Origin: Mycoplasma nasistruthionis
Lineage (GTDB): Bacteria; Bacillota_I; Bacilli_A; Mycoplasmatales; Metamycoplasmataceae
Assembly (NCBI RefSeq): GCF_006228185.1
Contig: NZ_CP040825.1
Coordinates: 496,001 to 560,000 of the forward strand
Length of the DNA stretch: 64,000 nucleotides
Direction: 5' to 3'
A program made the position numbers and the translations under genes. Of this stretch, positions 13,784-23,121 are shown piece by piece. Under the pieces are notes generated by a model. The model was not told the origin of the DNA and made no database searches. It saw nothing but the letters and a program-made list of their open reading frames with translations. The number at the start of each line of letters is the position of its first letter. The stretch's first letter is position 1.

Positions 13784-15028
13784 ATGCTTAATGTAGATTT
13801 ATGAGTTTTTATTGTCTTAGTAATTGTTTTAGTTCTTTTATTTGTTTTAAGTAGTATTTTTAGTGGTTCAGAAACTGCCTACACATCAATTTCACCAGTA
13901 AAAATTCATGAAATGCAAGAAAATAAAGAACGCTTTGCTAATTTAATTCACAAACAAGTTAAAAAATATAATCAACTTTTAACAACAATTCTAATCGGAA
14001 ACAATTTAGTTAATGTTGCTTCGTCTACTTTAATGGCCTTTTTACTGTCAAAAGCCATTGGTATTGATGAAAATTTAAACGTTATTATTTCTACAGCAAT
14101 AGTAACACCCATTTTAGTTATCTTTGGAGAAGTTACTCCTAAGTTAATAGCTAAAAAGAATCCTGTTATTTACTTAAAGATATTTGCTTTATTTAATGAA
14201 GTAATGTTTTGAATATTTTTCCCATTAACTTATCCGATGTCAAAAATTAGCAAAAAAGTCTATGTAACTAACTCAGAAGAAGATATTAAAAATATGCTTT
14301 CTTTAGCTAATGAAGAAGGGGTTTTACAAACCGGAGAAAGCATTTTAGCTCAAAACGCGTTAGATTTAGACTCAACAAAAGTTTTATCACACTATGTAAG
14401 GCTTAAAGATGTAACGACCTTATCTTACAAAGCTAACATCGCTACAGCTTTAGAACTATTTGCAGAAACTAATTATTCAAGAATACCAGTTGAAAAAGAT
14501 GGTCAATTAATTGGTATTGTATTATTAAAAGACATATTCAGTCTTAAAAAAGGACGCATCATTGATTATATGCAAAACGTTCCTTTAATTTCGGCTAACT
14601 CGATTTTATCTAGTGCCTTAGAAAAACTTAGAGCAGCTAGAGCTCAAATGGCTTTTATTGTTGAAAACAACAACAGTACCGAAACAATTGGTATTATTAC
14701 AATTGAAGACATTGTTGAAGAAATTATTGGAGAAATTTATGATGAGCATGATGATGATGAAGAAATTTATGAAATTTCTCTTCAAAAATCACATGTTCAA
14801 GCTGATTTAATTATGTGAGACATATTTAAACAGCTTGAAATTGATGAAGACTTAATTTCAGATCAAGAACATGATTTAACTCTAAGAGAATACTTGCTTC
14901 AAAAAACAAACCGTCAAAAATTAACTAAAAACACTAAATTCACTTTAAATGATGAAATTAGTTTTAAAGTTATTGAAATACCTAAAAACAAAAAAGAACC
15001 TGCTATAGTTGAAGTTTATAAACTTTAA
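13784..15028 (+). CDS. CNNM/HlyC-CorC type transporter with CBS domains
   Basis: 414 residues: a DUF21-type membrane domain with about four hydrophobic segments (1-150) carrying the family SGSETAYTS motif near residues 28-36, a tandem CBS pair (about 195-330) and a short C-terminal CorC_HlyC domain. Proteins of this class are annotated as hemolysins but are better described as Mg2+/Co2+ efflux or homeostasis proteins. AGGAG upstream of ATG 13784-13786 fixes the start. Two UGA-Trp codons interrupt the frame. Probably the last gene of the gdpP operon. Confidence 0.85.
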
Positions 15029-15037
15029 TGGTTGTGC

Positions 15038-15043
15038 TATAAT
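15038..15043 (+). promoter_or_regulatory. -10 box for RNase P RNA
   Basis: TATAAT ten bases after the preceding stop codon and about seven bases before the inferred RNA 5' end. Confidence 0.65.
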
Positions 15044-15049
15044 ATTTGC

Positions 15050-15327
15050 AGCATTAGCTGACAGCTGCATTAATTTGTAGAGGAAAGTCCGTGCTAGCAC
15101 TACCTGCGATGGTAGTAGTGATCGTGTATAGCCTAAGAAGCTATAGCTTAGACGACTAGTGCCACAGAGACGAGAATTGTGAAACGGGTAAACTCCGCGA
15201 GCTAGAAACCCAAATTTTGGTAGGGGAATCTTAATTACTTAATTGAAGGTAATTAAGGAGCGTTTTTAACGTTAGATAAATTGTCAGCACTGAGTAATCA
15301 GAACAGAACACGGCTTATTATGCTAAC
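15050..15327 (+). ncRNA. rnpB: RNase P RNA component
   Basis: Catalytic RNA that matures tRNA 5' ends. The universal P4-side strand GAGGAAAGTCC (about 15079-15089) and the distal ACAGAACACGGCTTAT block (about 15303-15318) are both present, with GAAACGGGTAA between. A short P1 pairing TTAGC (15054-15058) with GCTAA (15322-15326) closes the molecule. The RNA is compact for type B. Ends are inferred from promoter and terminator. Confidence 0.93.
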
Positions 15328-15356
15328 ATTCTTCCTTTGGAAGAATGTTTTTTTGT
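15326..15356 (+). terminator. Terminator of rnpB
   Basis: Ten-bp stem (15326-15335 with 15339-15348), three-base loop, then a long T-run. Confidence 0.9.
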
Positions 15357-15429
15357 TTTTTGTTTCACCATTAGAAAAATGGGGGTACAATTAATAAATA
15401 TATTAATAAAAATTTTAAGTAAAGGATTT

Positions 15430-17317
15430 ATGAGCCGACAGAAAACCTCATTAAATAGCCTTAAAAATATAGGCTGAAATTTAGTAAAGATATTTAAAAA
15501 AACTTGATATTACTTTGTAGTTGGGCTTGTTGCCTTGGTTATTGGTATAGTTGCAATTTTTAAAGCATCTTCACCATTTAAGCCTGCTTTTTTAACTACA
15601 AATCATATATCGCATCCGAAAATAAAAATGTTCTTGAACAAAATTTTACATATAAAGTCTTTGATGAAATTAATGAATTCACTGTTGCTTTAGTAAACAA
15701 AAAAGCAATCGGTGGAATTGGGAGCGACTTCCAAGCTGTAGAATTAATTAAAAAGACCTTATTAAACCAATAGATTTCCAAAAACTACTTGATTTACCAA
15801 ATCAACCTACTGAATCAGAATTAATGGAAATCTTACAAACTATTTATACACCAGTAGTTTGAGATCATTTAGTCAAATATGATAAGGAATTAAACTTATC
15901 AGACACAAATACTCCAAAACACTTATGACAGTATTTTGTGCCTTATTTCGCTCAAGACGGAATGATTGCTTACAACCCATTAAGAAAAGCTATTAAGAAT
16001 GCCCAAGGTGAAACTGTAGTACCTGATGATGCTTATATCACTGAAGCTGAATTAATTGCTAATTCTCAGACTTTATCAACTAAGTACAAAAACCCTGATA
16101 ACGAAAACCTTAATGCCATAGCACCTTATTCAATTTTTAACGTGCTTGATTTATTAAGACAAAAAAACTATAAAGACTTAGTTGTAACAGACGCTGTGCG
16201 TGTAAATATGTTATATGGTTCTCCATATGATTATTCTCAAAAAAATGACACAACTTATATTTCAGACAAATTCACTGGTTCAGCCACAGAAAGTGATTAT
16301 CAAAGAATTATTGATGACTTTAAGTGATTAATTGAAACTGCTACACAAAAGAAAATTAGTAGCGGTTTAGTTCAGTTTGATGGTGATGGACAAGGAATAT
16401 TAAACAAACTTATTGAACCTGATTTAAAACAAATTGATAGTGCTATTATGTATAATGGTGATGCTTTAGATGCTTATTTCTCAGAAGGAAATTATAGCAA
16501 TGTTCCAGATGGTTCAATTGATGCTATTAAAATTAACAAAAACGTTTTACTAGTTGACGGTTTGGTTTTAGCTAATGGTGACAATAATGGTAAAAATAAA
16601 AATGATGCTTGAGATTCAATTGAAGATAAGTTTTATGAATCTTTAAGAAATAGTTTTTATCAAAACCTAGGTACAATTTACACTAAATATTATTCAAAAG
16701 ATAATTCATCGCCATTATCTATGGATAAGAAACAACAAGCATATATTGATTATGCAACTGATTTTTACAAAAACTACTTGGACATAGTCTTAAAAGACTC
16801 ATTTGACCAACAAAATCAACAAAAATATGAAGAGTTTAAAAACTCATTGGCGTCTTTATACAATTTAACTTCAATCAACATTGAATTAATGCACACATAT
16901 GACGATTTTGCTGACTTATGATGAAATGATGAAGTTATTAAAAATGCTGTTTTAGATGCTTATTTAAAAGCTAATCCAGAAAATACTGCTGATTCATTTG
17001 ATAAAACTGCTTTAATTTCATTTGTTAACCACATTGACTTAGCAAACGAGTTGTTTTATGCTTACATGGAAGAAAATAGTTTAAATCTAATTAATTTTGA
17101 TTTTGTTAACTATACACCAGCTACATATTTTGAATATGAACTAATGAAGCGTAATTACTTCTTTAAAGAAGGAAATGAGTTAGATCAAAAAGTAATTAAC
17201 ATCTATGAAATAAAAGATGAGCCTGAAAAAGGTATTACACACACCAATGTTGCAGGTGTTTCAGAAAAATTATTATCACAAATCGGAACATATTATTTCA
17301 AAACATTTAAAAATTAA
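15430..17317 (+). pseudogene. PotD-like ABC substrate-binding protein, frameshifted
   Basis: Three consecutive reading frames make one 629-residue protein if one base is added at each of two runs: T6 at 15588-15593 and A5 at 15750-15754. The N-terminus has a single membrane helix (VVGLVALVIGIVAIF, about residues 31-45) instead of a lipobox. The mature part has PotD-like blocks (AGIGSD-type GGIGSDFQA, TDAVRVNMLYGSP, IMYNGDALDAY, NYTPATYFEYEL), so polyamine or similar ligand binding is likely. The third frame then stays open for over 500 codons, which argues for sequencing error or very recent damage. No potABC genes are adjacent. Function medium confidence. Confidence 0.6.
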
Positions 17318-17322
17318 TTTTT

Positions 17323-17331
17323 TGGTATAAT
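17323..17331 (+). promoter_or_regulatory. Extended -10 promoter for rpsT
   Basis: TGGTATAAT, an extended -10 element, 36 bases before the rpsT ATG. Confidence 0.65.
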
Positions 17332-17367
17332 ACATAAGATTTTTCAATATGAAAAAGGGAGGTTAAT

Positions 17368-17628
17368 ATGGCTAATATTAAATCTAAAGTAAAAAGTATT
17401 GCTAAAATGGAAGCAGCTCGTGTTAAAAACTCAGCAATGAAATCACGTGTTAAAACAGCTATCCGTAAAGCAAGAGAAGCAGTTTTAGCTAAAGATGAAA
17501 AAGCTAACGATTTAGTCGCTTTTGCTCACAAAACAATTGCTAAAGCAGTTTCAAAAGGTGTTTTCCACGCTAACAAAGGTGCAAGAAAACACTCACGTTT
17601 AGATGAATTTGTTAACAAAAACAAATAA
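17368..17628 (+). CDS. rpsT: 30S ribosomal protein S20
   Basis: 86 residues, highly basic and helical, beginning MANIKSKVKSIAKMEAAR, with HANKGARKHSRL near the C-terminus as in S20. GGGAGG precedes the ATG. Monocistronic between its own promoter and terminator. Confidence 0.95.
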   Translation: MANIKSKVKSIAKMEAARVKNSAMKSRVKTAIRKAREAVLAKDEKANDLVAFAHKTIAKAVSKGVFHANKGARKHSRLDEFVNKNK

Positions 17629-17645
17629 TTATTAAACATATATTA

Positions 17646-17669
17646 ACAAGCTATTGGCTTGTTTTTTTA
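17646..17669 (+). terminator. Terminator of rpsT
   Basis: ACAAGC / GCTTGT stem with T-run. Confidence 0.8.
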
Positions 17670-17680
17670 TTGCTTTTAAC

Positions 17681-17712
17681 AACAAAAAAATAAGCCACCA
17701 AGGGCTTATTTT
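17681..17712 (-). terminator. Terminator of whiA-tdk
   Basis: Ten-bp stem (17687-17696 with 17703-17712) followed on the minus strand by a T-run. The stem reaches the tdk stop codon. Confidence 0.8.
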
Positions 17713-18266
17713 GTTAATCCTGCTCAATGACATTTTCTACATCTAGCTTCATATTCATCATCACCTAGTAGATTTAAATCATTGCTTGAAACTTTTCTAA
17801 ATGAATATCCTGCTAATTTATGACACACCATGCAAACGGCTTTTAATTTGCTCACTGAATCAGCAATTGCTAAAATGTTAGGCATAACACCAAAAGGTCT
17901 GTTTAAAAAATCCATATCAAGCCCAGAAACTATAACTGAAATGTTTAGCTTTAATAATTGTTCAATAACTTTAACAATGTTGTCATCAAAAAAATGCACT
18001 TCATCAATAGCTACTACATCAGTGTCAGGTTTTATAAAACCTAAAATTTCTGAACTTTTATCGGTCGGAATGGCTTCTATAAAATTACCATTTCTACTTG
18101 TTATTTTTTCAATTCCAAAACGAGTATCAAATGATGGCTTAACTATCAAAACTTTATTTTTAGCAATAGTTAAAATTTTAATTCTTCTAATTAATTCTTC
18201 GCTTTTTCCAGCAAACATCGGACCAGTAATAACATCCAATGTTGCATCAACATTTTTTAAGTTCAT
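17706..18266 (-). CDS. tdk: Thymidine kinase
   Basis: Phosphorylates thymidine in the salvage pathway. 186 residues with P-loop GPMFAGKS at 15-22, the DEVHFF motif, the lasso region and four zinc Cys in two pairs (CMVC, CRKC); the last residues after an in-frame UGA-Trp are WAGLTK. AAGGAG lies upstream of the ATG. Downstream partner of whiA (19-base gap). Confidence 0.95.
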
Positions 18267-18284
18267 TTTTTACTCCTTTTGTTA

Positions 18285-19160
18285 TTAAATTTGTTTTTTA
18301 TTTTGATGATCTAAAACTACTTTATTAAGCTTTCTAAATCAATGATTTAAACCACTTTTAGTAATCACTACATCATGCTTAGCTAATTCTTCACACAATT
18401 CTGGAAAAGACATTCACCTATTTCTGTCTTTGATTTCAAACAGCAACATTTGTTGATCACTAAATTTATCAGCTAAATCATTATCAAAAACATACTGAAT
18501 GTTTTCAATGTATTTCATGGTACTGATTGCTATTTTTTCAATATTTCCAATATCAATATTATTAATTCGATTAGTCATGTTTTCAAAATCTCTTTGAATA
18601 ATAATATTTTGAAATTTATATCATGACTCTTTAGCTCCTATTGCTGATAAAAACTCAATAATTTTATCCTTATTTTTTATATAAATCAAATAACTATCAT
18701 TTCGTTGACTAAGACTAAAGTTAAAATCATAATTATTTAACTTATTTAAAACCGCTTCAGAATGAGGTAAATAATTAGTTTTAAGTTCTAAATGATATGA
18801 AGTAGACTCTTTAGCTGAAATGCTTCCACGCGCACAAAACAGCCCCGCAAAAAAGTAAGTTAAATAATCGTTGTAATTTAAATTTCAATCAAAATCTATT
18901 TGAGCTGAATCAACAAATAAAATAGTTTTTGCTTTTGGTTTAATTTTGTAATTAATACCTGCTAATTCAAGTTTTCTAACAAACTTTTCATAGATATAAG
19001 GGTTTTTAATTTGAACATAAAAATAAGCACTTTCAGGATCAAGAGGGGCACAAAAAAGAAAACCTTTAACAAAGGTTAGTATTTCTTGTTTTTTTGAAAT
19101 ATTATTAATTATTTCTTTTTTGATCTCTCATGAAAATGAGTTTTTAGGCATGTTTTTCAT
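18285..19160 (-). CDS. whiA: WhiA-like DNA-binding protein
   Basis: 291 residues with a LAGLIDADG-like N-terminal half and a C-terminal helix-turn-helix; the stretch FQNIIIQRDFENMTNRINN matches the conserved WhiA core. In Firmicutes WhiA affects division and chromosome segregation; in Mycoplasma a homologue has been linked to ribosomal gene regulation. ATG at 19158-19160 lies only seven bases after a TATAAT, so the mRNA is probably leaderless; an internal ATG at 19149-19151 is the alternative. Several UGA-Trp codons. Co-transcribed with tdk. Confidence 0.85.
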
Positions 19161-19167
19161 TTGTAAA

Positions 19168-19173
19168 ATTATA
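19168..19173 (-). promoter_or_regulatory. -10 box for whiA, leaderless arrangement
   Basis: TATAAT on the minus strand ends seven bases before the first whiA ATG and no Shine-Dalgarno is present. Confidence 0.5.
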
Positions 19174-19392
19174 AAAGAAAAGCAGTTTTAATTAGCCTAA
19201 TTTTCTTGTTTATTTTTAAAATTTATTTCAAGCAAAAAATAATTTTTTTCACATAAAAAATTAAACTTTTTTTATATTTTCTTTTATTCCCAAGATATAG
19301 GCATAAAAGTTTAATCAATCTAAAAAACACAAGGTTTGTGTTGAAATGTTATAGTTAATTAATTTAAGGAATTTGATAAAATAAATAAGCAA

Positions 19393-19398
19393 TATAAT
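19393..19398 (+). promoter_or_regulatory. -10 box for infC operon
   Basis: TATAAT about 150 bases before the infC start, giving a long 5' leader. Confidence 0.6.
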
Positions 19399-19404
19399 GT
19401 TTAA

Positions 19405-19549
19405 ATTGCAGAAAGTAGAATACACTTCTCACCTGATGGTCATAGCCTTGGGTTTAGCTACAATTAAACGTATCACAATTCAGATACCTTTTTTAGTAGA
19501 GAAGTGGGTAAACCACTTTTTATTTATCAAATTTATTTAAGGAGCAATT
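19405..19549 (+). promoter_or_regulatory. infC leader with attenuator (L20-type autoregulation candidate)
   Basis: Two mutually exclusive pairings are visible. AAGTGG (19502-19507) with CCACTT (19513-19518) and the following TTTATTT form an intrinsic terminator. CACTTCTC (19423-19430) pairs perfectly with GAGAAGTG (19499-19506), which would disrupt that terminator. In B. subtilis the infC-rpmI-rplT operon is controlled by L20 binding a leader and inducing termination; the same logic is inferred here. Confidence 0.6.
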
Positions 19550-20167
19550 ATTCAACCAAGAGGAAAAAAGCCAGTTTCTGAGCATTACGTTAATTCAGAT
19601 ATTCCATACAGACAAGTCTTTGTAATCGGTGCTGATGGAGAAAAAATCGGAGTAATGCCTACAAGAGACGCTATTGAACAGGCAAAAAACCAAAAAATGG
19701 ACTTAGTTTTAATCGGGGTAGACCCTAAACCTGTTTGTCGTATTTTAGATTACGGTAAGTTTAAATATGACCGTAAAAAGAAAAATAAAGAAAACAAAGA
19801 AAAGCAAACTATCATTCAAAATCGTGAAGTTAGATTGACACCAATGATTGGTGAAAATGACTTGATGACAAAAAGCCGTAAGGCTAGAGAATTCATTCTT
19901 AAGGGTGATAGAATTAAGGTTTCATTAAAGCTAAGAGGACGTGAAATAGGTAGAAAAGATTTAGGATTAGGAACTTTAGAAAAATTCTATGCTACATTAG
20001 CTGACATTGCTGATAAAACTACTGAACCTAAATTAGTTAACGAACGTTTCCTTGACATGAATCTCCAACCAAATAAAAACAAAATTCAAAAGTACTTAAA
20101 AGAAAAGAATCTTGAACAAAATCAAGAAGCTAAAGAAGGAGAATTAAATGCCAAAAATGAAAAGTAA
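19550..20167 (+). CDS. infC: Translation initiation factor IF-3 with AUU start
   Basis: Keeps ribosomal subunits apart and checks the initiator tRNA. The homologous frame has no ATG until residue 36; it starts at ATT 19550-19552, five bases after AAGGAG, giving a 205-residue protein ([15 protein letters not shown] with Met at position 1). An adjacent ATT at 19547 is less well spaced. AUU starts of infC permit IF-3 self-repression in other bacteria. C-terminal domain motifs such as [10 protein letters not shown] and SLKLRGRE are present. Overlaps rpmI by 20 bases. Confidence 0.93.
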   Translation: MQPRGKKPVSEHYVNSDIPYRQVFVIGADGEKIGVMPTRDAIEQAKNQKMDLVLIGVDPKPVCRILDYGKFKYDRKKKNKENKEKQTIIQNREVRLTPMIGENDLMTKSRKAREFILKGDRIKVSLKLRGREIGRKDLGLGTLEKFYATLADIADKTTEPKLVNERFLDMNLQPNKNKIQKYLKEKNLEQNQEAKEGELNAKNEK

Positions 20168-20336
20168 AAGCGCGTTAAAAAAACGTGTAAAAGTTACTGG
20201 AACAGGTAAAGTTCTTAGAGAACAAGCTTACCGTTCACACTTAGCGCAAAACAAAACAACTAAACAAAAACGTCAATCTCGTAAATCTGTACAAATGTCA
20301 AAATCTGATCTAAAAAGATTTAAACATATGTTTTAA
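20148..20336 (+). CDS. rpmI: 50S ribosomal protein L35
   Basis: 62 residues, [21 protein letters not shown], basic, typical L35. Its ATG lies inside the end of infC behind AAGGAG. Confidence 0.95.
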   Translation: MPKMKSKSALKKRVKVTGTGKVLREQAYRSHLAQNKTTKQKRQSRKSVQMSKSDLKRFKHMF

Positions 20337-20393
20337 TTAAACGTTTTTAAAAACAAATCACATATTAATCAAATTTAAAGAAAGGATTTCACT

Positions 20394-20747
20394 ATGGCAA
20401 GAGTTAAAGGTGGAACAGTTACAAGAGCAAGACGTAAAAAATGACTAAAATTAGCTAAGGGATATTTCGGGCACAAATCAATCGGTTACAAAGTTGCTAA
20501 ACAAGCAGTTGTTAAATCATGAACATACGCTTTTAGAGACCGTAAACAAGTTAAAAGAAACTTCCGTAAATTATGAATCGCTCGTATTAATGCAGCTACA
20601 AGAGCTGAAGGTTTAAGTTATTCAAAATTCATTAACGGACTAAAAAGAGCTAACGTAACAATTAACCGTAAAATGCTTTCAGAATTAGCAATCAACGATG
20701 CTAAAACATTTGCACAATTAGTTGCAATTGTTAAAGAAAGCAAGTAA
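20394..20747 (+). CDS. rplT: 50S ribosomal protein L20
   Basis: 117 residues starting [17 protein letters not shown], with three in-frame UGA-Trp codons that hide it in a standard-code search. Conserved [29 protein letters not shown] and NRKMLSELA blocks. AAAGGA precedes ATG 20394-20396. Besides its role in 50S assembly L20 is the expected autoregulator of this operon. Confidence 0.95.
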
Positions 20748-20753
20748 TAATAT

Positions 20754-20777
20754 AAAGCAACTTAGGTTGCTTTTTTT
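20754..20777 (+). terminator. Terminator of infC-rpmI-rplT
   Basis: AAAGCAAC / GTTGCTTT stem followed by seven T. Confidence 0.85.
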
Positions 20778-20888
20778 ATTTATTTTATATAACTTTTTTC
20801 AACTAAATTTACTAAAAGCATTACACTGTAGTGCCAGACATTTTTCTGAAAAACTGAACTATTTAATTAGCAATTAGATAAAATATTT

Positions 20889-20894
20889 TATAAT
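20889..20894 (+). promoter_or_regulatory. -10 box of the small RNA candidate
   Basis: TATAAT, about eight bases before the first hairpin of the candidate RNA. Confidence 0.5.
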
Positions 20895-20899
20895 ATAAA

Positions 20900-21140
20900 C
20901 AGATAAACAGTAGTTTATCCAAAATTCAAGTATTTGACGTTTGATTCGCAATAAAAACGTCGCTACCAATTTAATGATGTTTACTTTCGTCTAAGTTATT
21001 TATAACCAAATTAGGATTTGTCACCCTAATTATAAATAGCTTAATTCTCCCATATCTCAACATTATATATACATCTAAACATTCATTAAATAATAAAATT
21101 TTGTAACATAAAGCCACAATGTAGTCAATTGTGGTTTTTT
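20900..21140 (+). ncRNA. Unassigned structured small RNA candidate
   Basis: A 435-base gap between rplT and the next gene holds no plausible ORF but a full transcription unit: TATAAT at 20889-20894 and a terminator at 21114-21140. Three strong hairpins lie between: 20902-20908 with 20913-20919 (7 bp, loop AGTA), 20936-20942 with 20955-20961 (7 bp), and 20993-21003 with 21032-21042 extended by 21009-21015 with 21025-21031 (18 bp with a 5-base bulge). It lacks tmRNA, SRP and RNase P signatures. Identity unknown. Confidence 0.5.
21114..21140 (+). terminator. Terminator of the small RNA candidate
   Basis: CCACAAT / ATTGTGG stem followed by TTTTTT. Confidence 0.75.
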
Positions 21141-21144
21141 CTTT

Positions 21145-21175
21145 GCAAAAAAATACAACCTGAGTTAAGGTTGTA
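21145..21175 (-). terminator. Terminator of the lipoprotein-DHH operon
   Basis: TACAACC / GGTTGTA stem (21154-21160, 21169-21175) followed on the minus strand by a T-run. Confidence 0.75.
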
Positions 21176-21183
21176 TAAAATCA

Positions 21184-22158
21184 TTATTTCGCTTCAGCTT
21201 TGTAACGTTTAACTTCTGCTACACAGTCATCAATAACTGCCTCAACTAAGTTAAATGAATCAATAATAGCTCCAGAGGCTCTTTCATGTCCTCCTCCACC
21301 TCATTTGATAGCAACGTTTCTAACAATTGGTCCATTAGATCTGAACTCTACTCTGATTTTTCCGTTTTCTTCTTCTGTGAATTGAACTCAGAATGGATAT
21401 CCTTCAATATTAGCAATTGAATTAACTCTTACTGATTGTTGTGGAGTTTTGCCGTATTTTGCTGAATCTGCTACTGAATTTTGAATATATGCAACACCAT
21501 CACGTGTTTTTAAAGTTGAAAGTAAAAATGAATTGTATTTTAAATCTTCTAGTGATGTTTTAGCTAAATTTGTATGCATAAAGTCTAAATCTAAACCTGC
21601 ATCAAATAATTTAGCAGCTAAGTTTAAAGTTCTGCTTGTTGTATTATTGAATAAGAATCTTCCTGAGTCTGTGTTAATTCCTAAATATAATAAATTAGCT
21701 GCTCTTTTTGTTATTTTTCAATTATTTGCAACTGCTATTTCTGTAATCATTTCATCAGCAGCTGCATATGATGAATCAACTCATCTAACAGCATTTTCAC
21801 CTAAATCATCATCATTAGGGTGGTGATCAATTCTAATAACTTGCTTAAATAAATCTTTGTCTAGAACCTCTCTTAGTTCTATTCTCTCTTTAAAGTTGGC
21901 ATCCACAACAACAGCTAAAGATTCTTTTAAAACTTCATCAGATGGAACTTGATCCATAACTAAATCTAAGAATTTAAATGAACCCTTTGCATCTCCGATT
22001 GCATAAACTTTTTTATTTGGAAAGTTTTTTTCTAACAATTCTTTAAGTCCGAATTGAGAACCTAAACAGTCTCCATCAGGACGAATGTGGTGAAAAATAA
22101 CGATACTGTCATGTTTTAACAGTTGTTCTGTTACTAATTGTAAATTTCCAATAACCAT
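21184..22158 (-). CDS. DHH/DHHA1 phosphodiesterase, NrnA/MgpA-like (copy 1)
   Basis: 324-residue soluble Mn2+-dependent phosphoesterase. DHH-domain motifs HHIRPDGDCLGS (23-34), VVDAN and IDHHP (DHH at 111-113), plus the DHHA1 motif GGGGH near the C-terminus are all intact, so catalysis is expected. Relatives degrade short oligonucleotides (nanoRNA), pAp or pApA made from c-di-AMP, which would link it functionally to GdpP. Its ATG overlaps the stop of the upstream paralogue. Two UGA-Trp codons interrupt the frame. Confidence 0.88.
22058..22101. repeat. 44-bp direct repeat, copy A
   Basis: Identical to 23020-23063; encodes the FHHIRPDGDCLGS motif in DHH copy 1. Could mediate deletion or gene conversion between the paralogues. 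Confidence 0.85.
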
Positions 22159-23120
22159 TATTTTTCAAACTCCTCGATAGCTTTATTTAGAGCTTCTAAT
22201 ACTGTTGGAACTTGGTCTCATGATTGTAGAGTAATTCCGGCAGCATTGTCATGACCTCCACCACCAAATTGGTTAGCAACTTTATTAACTAATGGTCCAT
22301 TTGAACGTAGTCTTCCTCTTACTGTTCCATCTTCTAATTGAATAAATAATGCTCAACATGAGTTATCATCAATGTTAGCTAGTTCATTAACATATTGTGC
22401 CGCTTCAAAAGAGTCCATGTTACATTCCTTTAATGTTTCAGCATCAATTTCATAGTATAAAGTTCTTCCCTCTTTTTTAAATCCATTTAAAATACGTCCA
22501 ATGAATTTTAAAGATTGTGAACTTCTTTTAGATAGTTCTCTTAAAATTGATGAAGGGTGGAAACCGTTTTCCATTAAAAATGCCACTAACTTATATGTTC
22601 TAGCTGATGTGTCTGGGAATAAAAATCTTCCAGAGTCTGTGTTAATTCCTAAATAAATATGTCCTGAAGCTTTTTGTGTTACTTCTCATTTAGCATCATA
22701 TGCAAGTTGAGCAATCATTTCAGCGGCTGCTACAAAGTGCTCATCGATTCAGTTGTAGTCATAATCAATATCAGCACCATTTGGATGGTGGTCAATTCTT
22801 AATTTAGCTGTTGTTTTGTTTTCATATAATAATTCTGAACATTCAATTCTATCACCACTTGAAGCATCAACCACAATACCTAATGAGTTGTTAAAGTCAA
22901 CATCTTCAATTTTATCGAAGTGATATTCCATAAAATCAAATAAATGTAAGTTATTACCTACTGTAAAAACTTTTTTGTTTGGATAGTTTGTTCTAATTAA
23001 TTCTGCTAATCCTGCTTGTGAACCTAAACAGTCTCCATCAGGACGAATGTGGTGAAAAATAACAATGTTATCGTATTTTTCAATTGCATCTATTGCAACT
23101 TTTGAGTTTCCTATAATCAT
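22158..23120 (-). CDS. DHH/DHHA1 phosphodiesterase, NrnA/MgpA-like (copy 2)
   Basis: 320 residues, clear tandem paralogue of the downstream gene with the same HHIRPDGDCLGS, VVDAS, IDHHP (DHH 110-112) and GGGGH motifs. The two differ considerably outside the motifs, so this is an old duplication, but they share a 44-bp identical DNA block around the first motif. GGAGGAATAAT precedes the ATG. The pair may divide pAp, nanoRNA and linear dinucleotide substrates; which does what is not visible. Confidence 0.88.
23020..23063. repeat. 44-bp direct repeat, copy B
   Basis: Identical to 22058-22101; lies in DHH copy 2, 962 bases away in direct orientation. Confidence 0.85.
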
Positions 23121-23121
23121 A

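Noticed and set aside
13744-13791. Fifteen-codon ORF between dnaB and the CNNM gene
   Set aside because: No ribosome binding site of its own, and it overlaps the Shine-Dalgarno and start of the real gene; no sign of a leader-peptide attenuator.
15588-15754. Slipped-strand phase variation of the PotD-like gene
   Set aside because: Runs of 5-6 bases are short for efficient variation, and the same kind of defect occurs in essential alaS, so sequence error is a better first explanation.
20900-21140. tmRNA or SRP RNA identity for the structured RNA
   Set aside because: No alanine-tRNA-like ends, tag ORF or GGTTCGAATCC-type T-loop, and no GGAAGGTAGCAGC-like SRP loop.
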